DNA from: Gammaproteobacteria bacterium
Lineage (GTDB): Bacteria > Pseudomonadota > Gammaproteobacteria > Steroidobacterales > Steroidobacteraceae
DNA length: 14,633 bases
Assembly: GCA_005877965.1 (NCBI GenBank)
Contig: VBNP01000100.1
Span: 1 to 14,633 of the forward strand
Direction: 5' to 3'
Shown here: positions 12,649-14,633 of the stretch, piece by piece
Position numbering within the stretch: the stretch's first letter is position 1
How the letters are laid out: every line of letters starts with the position of its first letter
Translations under genes and position numbers: made by a program
Notes under the pieces: model-generated
Database searches by the model: none
Told to the model about the DNA's origin: nothing
What the model saw: only the letters and a program-made list of their open reading frames with translations

Positions 12649-13265
12649 GGGTGTGCTCCGTTGGCCGACGCCGCCGCGGCGTGCAGGGGAGTAGACGGGG
12701 CGGCCGCTGCCGGGATGGGGGCTGCCGCGGACGCCGGCCCCGGGGTGCCGCCCGTGGCCGCAGGCGTCGCCGGCGCATCGCCGATGGAAATGTCCGGGAA
12801 CAGCTCGGCCTGCACGACGTTCAGACCCTGACTCACTTCAAACACGCGCACGCGATCCATGACCTGCACCAGCGTGTCGTAGGGCGTGTCTGCCTCCAGC
12901 AGGATGCTGGCGTCGGTCTTCTCCGGGAACTTGGCCTTGACACGCTTGAGGTATTCGGTCAGCGCATCGTAGTTGTAGCCGCCGGGCGTGTTGGGCAGCG
13001 TCGCGAGCGGTCCGGTATTGCGATCCGCCACCTGGATAAGGTCCTTGCGCACCATCACCTCCAGCTGCAGTCCCGGCGGGGGCTCGCGGAACTCGGTCTG
13101 CGAAGCCGGCAGATTCAGCTGCAGAATCACGGTGCGCGAGAACACCGCGGTCATCAGCAGGAAGGTCACGAGCACCGTGAAGATGTCGATCATCGGCACC
13201 AGCAGCAGCTCCGCCGGTTTGCGCGAGTGACGCTCCAGCTTGCGGGTTTGATACGAACGGCGCAT
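12645..13265 (-). CDS. exbD: Biopolymer transport protein ExbD, first copy, with an Ala/Pro-rich C-terminal tail
   Basis: The 206-residue protein has an ExbD/TolR layout: a basic cytoplasmic N-terminus (MRRSYQTRKLERHSRK), the membrane helix AELLLVPMIDIFTVLVTFLL (18-37) with the conserved aspartate D27, and a periplasmic domain ending in the ASILLEADTPYDTLVQVMDRVR motif region (118-139). An unusual low-complexity tail (about 163-206) of Ala, Pro and Gly follows, which standard ExbD lacks. The tail might contact the cell wall or the TonB-like arm. It starts 36 bp after the exbB stop with only a weak AGG near the ATG, and overlaps exbD2 by 4 bp. Confidence 0.92.
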   Translation of the reverse strand: MRRSYQTRKLERHSRKPAELLLVPMIDIFTVLVTFLLMTAVFSRTVILQLNLPASQTEFREPPPGLQLEVMVRKDLIQVADRNTGPLATLPNTPGGYNYDALTEYLKRVKAKFPEKTDASILLEADTPYDTLVQVMDRVRVFEVSQGLNVVQAELFPDISIGDAPATPAATGGTPGPASAAAPIPAAAAPSTPLHAAAASANGAHP

Positions 13266-13301
13266 GCGGGACCTGCAGTCCTTCGACGGCGGGCGCGGGC
13301 T

Positions 13302-13952
13302 TCAGGCCGCGGCGGGCGCGCTTTGCCGCTCGGTGATCGCGTTCAGGAACTTGACCGACGCCATCTCCAGGCTGTCGATCAGCTCGGTGGTCCGGGTCTG
13401 CAGCCACGCGTGGATGAACAGCAGCGGCACCGCCGTCATGAGGCCGAAGGCCGTGCAGTTCATCGCCACCGAGATGCTCGCCGACAGCAGGTTGGCCTTC
13501 TCCGCCGGGTTGACGGTCGCTACCGCCGCGAAGGCGCGGATCAAGCCCATCACCGTGCCCAGCAGTCCCAGCAGCGTCGCGAGATTGGCGAAGGTCGCGA
13601 GGTAGTGGGTGCGCTTCTCCAGCCGCGGCACCACCTCCATGAGGCTCTCCTCCATCGCCTTCTCGATGTCGTCGCGGCGGCGCGCGGACTGAATGCGCGC
13701 CAGGCCGTAGTTGAGAATGTGGCCGATGGCCGACGCGGATTTGGAAGTCGCCTGCGCCACCTGGCGAAAATTACCCTGCGAGAGCAGCGGCACGATTTCA
13801 TTCCACAGACCGCGGTTGCGCGCGGCCGTGAGCGCCAGATAGACGTAGCGTTCGATGGCGATCGCCAGGCCCACCACGAACACGATGGCGATGGGGTACA
13901 TGAAATTCCCGCCGCCCTGAAAGAATCGCACGATCAAATTCCAGAGGTCCAT
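13302..13952 (-). CDS. exbB: MotA/TolQ/ExbB family proton channel protein
   Basis: The 216-residue inner-membrane protein is an ExbB/TolQ-type proton channel subunit that powers a periplasm-spanning partner. Three membrane helices are visible: about 18-40 (MYPIAIVFVVGLAIAIERYVYL), 117-140 (containing NLATLLGLLGTVMGLIRAF) and 159-184 (ISVAMNCTAFGLMTAVPLLF). A helical cytoplasmic loop (48-115) includes RRRDDIEKAMEESLMEVVPRLEKR. The two channel threonines are present (T133, T167), but the position of E. coli ExbB Glu176 is a valine here (V162, in ISVAMNCTAFGL). The start has a good ribosome binding site, GGGAG 7 nt upstream. It heads the exbB-exbD-exbD-agmX-unknown operon and lies 117 bp after the preceding gene. 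That gap carries a six-T run (minus strand) but no convincing hairpin or promoter. TolQ is less likely, because no TolA, TolB or Pal follows. Confidence 0.93.
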   Translation of the reverse strand: MDLWNLIVRFFQGGGNFMYPIAIVFVVGLAIAIERYVYLALTAARNRGLWNEIVPLLSQGNFRQVAQATSKSASAIGHILNYGLARIQSARRRDDIEKAMEESLMEVVPRLEKRTHYLATFANLATLLGLLGTVMGLIRAFAAVATVNPAEKANLLSASISVAMNCTAFGLMTAVPLLFIHAWLQTRTTELIDSLEMASVKFLNAITERQSAPAAA

Positions 13953-14069
13953 CTAAAGACTCCCGCTCATTGAAAGACCACCACACACGCACAACTTACG
14001 AAAACTGAATGACATAAGCCCAAAAAACTGCGACCCAGCTCTCATCCTGATACAGCGCCTTCGGTCATT

Positions 14070-14621
14070 TCAGCGCTGCTCGCCCGGACCCTGCACCGCG
14101 CCCGCCCCGGGACGGGCCCGCTCGGGCTTCAAAGCATCGTAATAGCGGTTTTCCCGCTGGAAAACATCCCGATCCAACGGCTGCAGCACCTCGTCCACCA
14201 GGCTGTTCACCGGCTTGCCGAGCAGATCGCCAAGATCGGAGCGCTTCCACGGCACGATGTACAACACCTTGGGCAGCTCACGGTTGCCGGTGATGTCCGT
14301 CGGGTCGAGCTCGAGCCGGTCCGGGCCCTTGCGCGCGCTCGCCTTGGAGCCGGCGGGCTCCTTGCGCGCGCCAGCCGTCCCGGCCGCGGGCGGCTTGCGC
14401 GCATCGCCGGCGGCGTTCGCGTCCGCGGGCGCGACACCGGCGGCCGGGGCCGCGGCCGGGGTATTCCTGCTGGTATCCACCGCGGGCTCGAGTTGCTCCG
14501 GGCGCGGCAGGGCGCGCGCGGGTGCCGCCTGTTGGGAGTCCGAGGGCCTCGGCGGCGTGGGCTCCTGCGCCCGTGCCGCGTCCAGAGTCAGCGGGCACAA
14601 GGCCATGAGAACCGACAACAT
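14070..14621 (-). CDS. Exported Ala/Pro-rich protein of unknown function upstream of exbB (start may lie beyond the window)
   Basis: From the ATG at 14621 the product has 183 residues. The frame stays open to the window edge (RPAG precedes the Met), so the true start may lie further upstream. It begins with a probable signal peptide (MLSVLMALCPLTLDAARA, cleaved near ARA-QEP). A low-complexity Ala/Pro/Lys linker follows (about 19-100), then a compact C-terminal domain: DRLELDPTDITGNRELPKVL (101-120), YIVPWKRSDLGDLLGKPVNS (121-140), LVDEVLQPLDRDVFQRENRYYDAL (141-164). I know no function for it. The ordered C-terminal block looks like a conserved domain rather than random sequence. Its position just before exbB, on the same strand and 117 bp away, suggests a periplasmic partner of the ExbB/ExbD/TonB-like machine, tethered by a flexible linker. 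Confidence 0.75.
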   Translation of the reverse strand: MLSVLMALCPLTLDAARAQEPTPPRPSDSQQAAPARALPRPEQLEPAVDTSRNTPAAAPAAGVAPADANAAGDARKPPAAGTAGARKEPAGSKASARKGPDRLELDPTDITGNRELPKVLYIVPWKRSDLGDLLGKPVNSLVDEVLQPLDRDVFQRENRYYDALKPERARPGAGAVQGPGEQR

Positions 14622-14633
14622 GCCCGCGGGCCT

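Noticed and set aside
12124..13265. Recent tandem duplication of exbD
   Set aside because: The two ExbD proteins differ in length, helix sequence and tail and share only family-level features, so they are old paralogues, not a recent repeat.
12651..13973. 440-codon open frame on the plus strand across exbD1 and exbB
   Set aside because: It spans two real minus-strand genes and their intergenic gap and shows only low-complexity basic sequence.

Overview
The window is GC-rich, densely coding DNA with strong G/C preference at third codon positions. It looks like a stretch of ordinary chromosome from a high-GC proteobacterium. The mix of genes (HemJ, a KefB/C-type antiporter with a TrkA-C domain, a long PEP carboxylase, an ExbB-ExbD-ExbD-AgmX/PglI cluster) suggests a gammaproteobacterium near Nevskiales/Steroidobacterales/Xanthomonadales. 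That placement is an inference from gene content only. I saw no tRNA, rRNA, CRISPR array, insertion sequence or prophage gene.

Left part (1-4550), housekeeping genes on both strands. The first 20 codons of formate-tetrahydrofolate ligase (fhs) run off the left edge and are divergent from hemJ, a protoporphyrinogen IX oxidase. hemJ converges with a lipoprotein M13 metallopeptidase. A YdjA-type nitroreductase lies upstream of the peptidase on the same strand. It is divergent, across only 25 bp, from a DUF938 SAM-dependent methyltransferase-like gene, which is followed by apt (adenine phosphoribosyltransferase).

Middle (4551-10675), all on the plus strand. A small secreted Ala/Lys/His-rich protein has its own promoter, ribosome binding site and strong terminator. 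Next come a 95-residue protein of unknown function, a CPA2 cation:proton antiporter with an RCK (TrkA-N/TrkA-C) module, phosphoenolpyruvate carboxylase (ppc), and a spermidine-acetyltransferase-like GNAT gene that overlaps the ppc stop by 4 bp.

Right part (10676-14633), all on the minus strand. Transcription runs leftward through an alanine/proline-rich exported protein (its start may lie beyond the window), exbB, two different exbD genes, a TonB-like protein with an AgmX/PglI-type C-terminus, and a 120-residue protein of unknown function. Two ATGA overlaps and short gaps mark exbB to the last gene as one operon. Together they look like a proton-motive-force-driven inner-membrane motor with a periplasm-spanning arm, plus two uncharacterised partner proteins. 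Beyond the operon end lies what appears to be a short decayed fragment of an amidohydrolase gene.

The most unusual signals are: a recurring arrangement in which a -10-like hexamer ends 6-8 nt before the start codon, with no ribosome binding site, suggesting leaderless mRNAs for several genes; the ExbB variant lacking the membrane glutamate together with its flanking unknown genes; changes in the PEP carboxylase at residues that bind the inhibitor aspartate in E. coli; and the amidohydrolase remnant.
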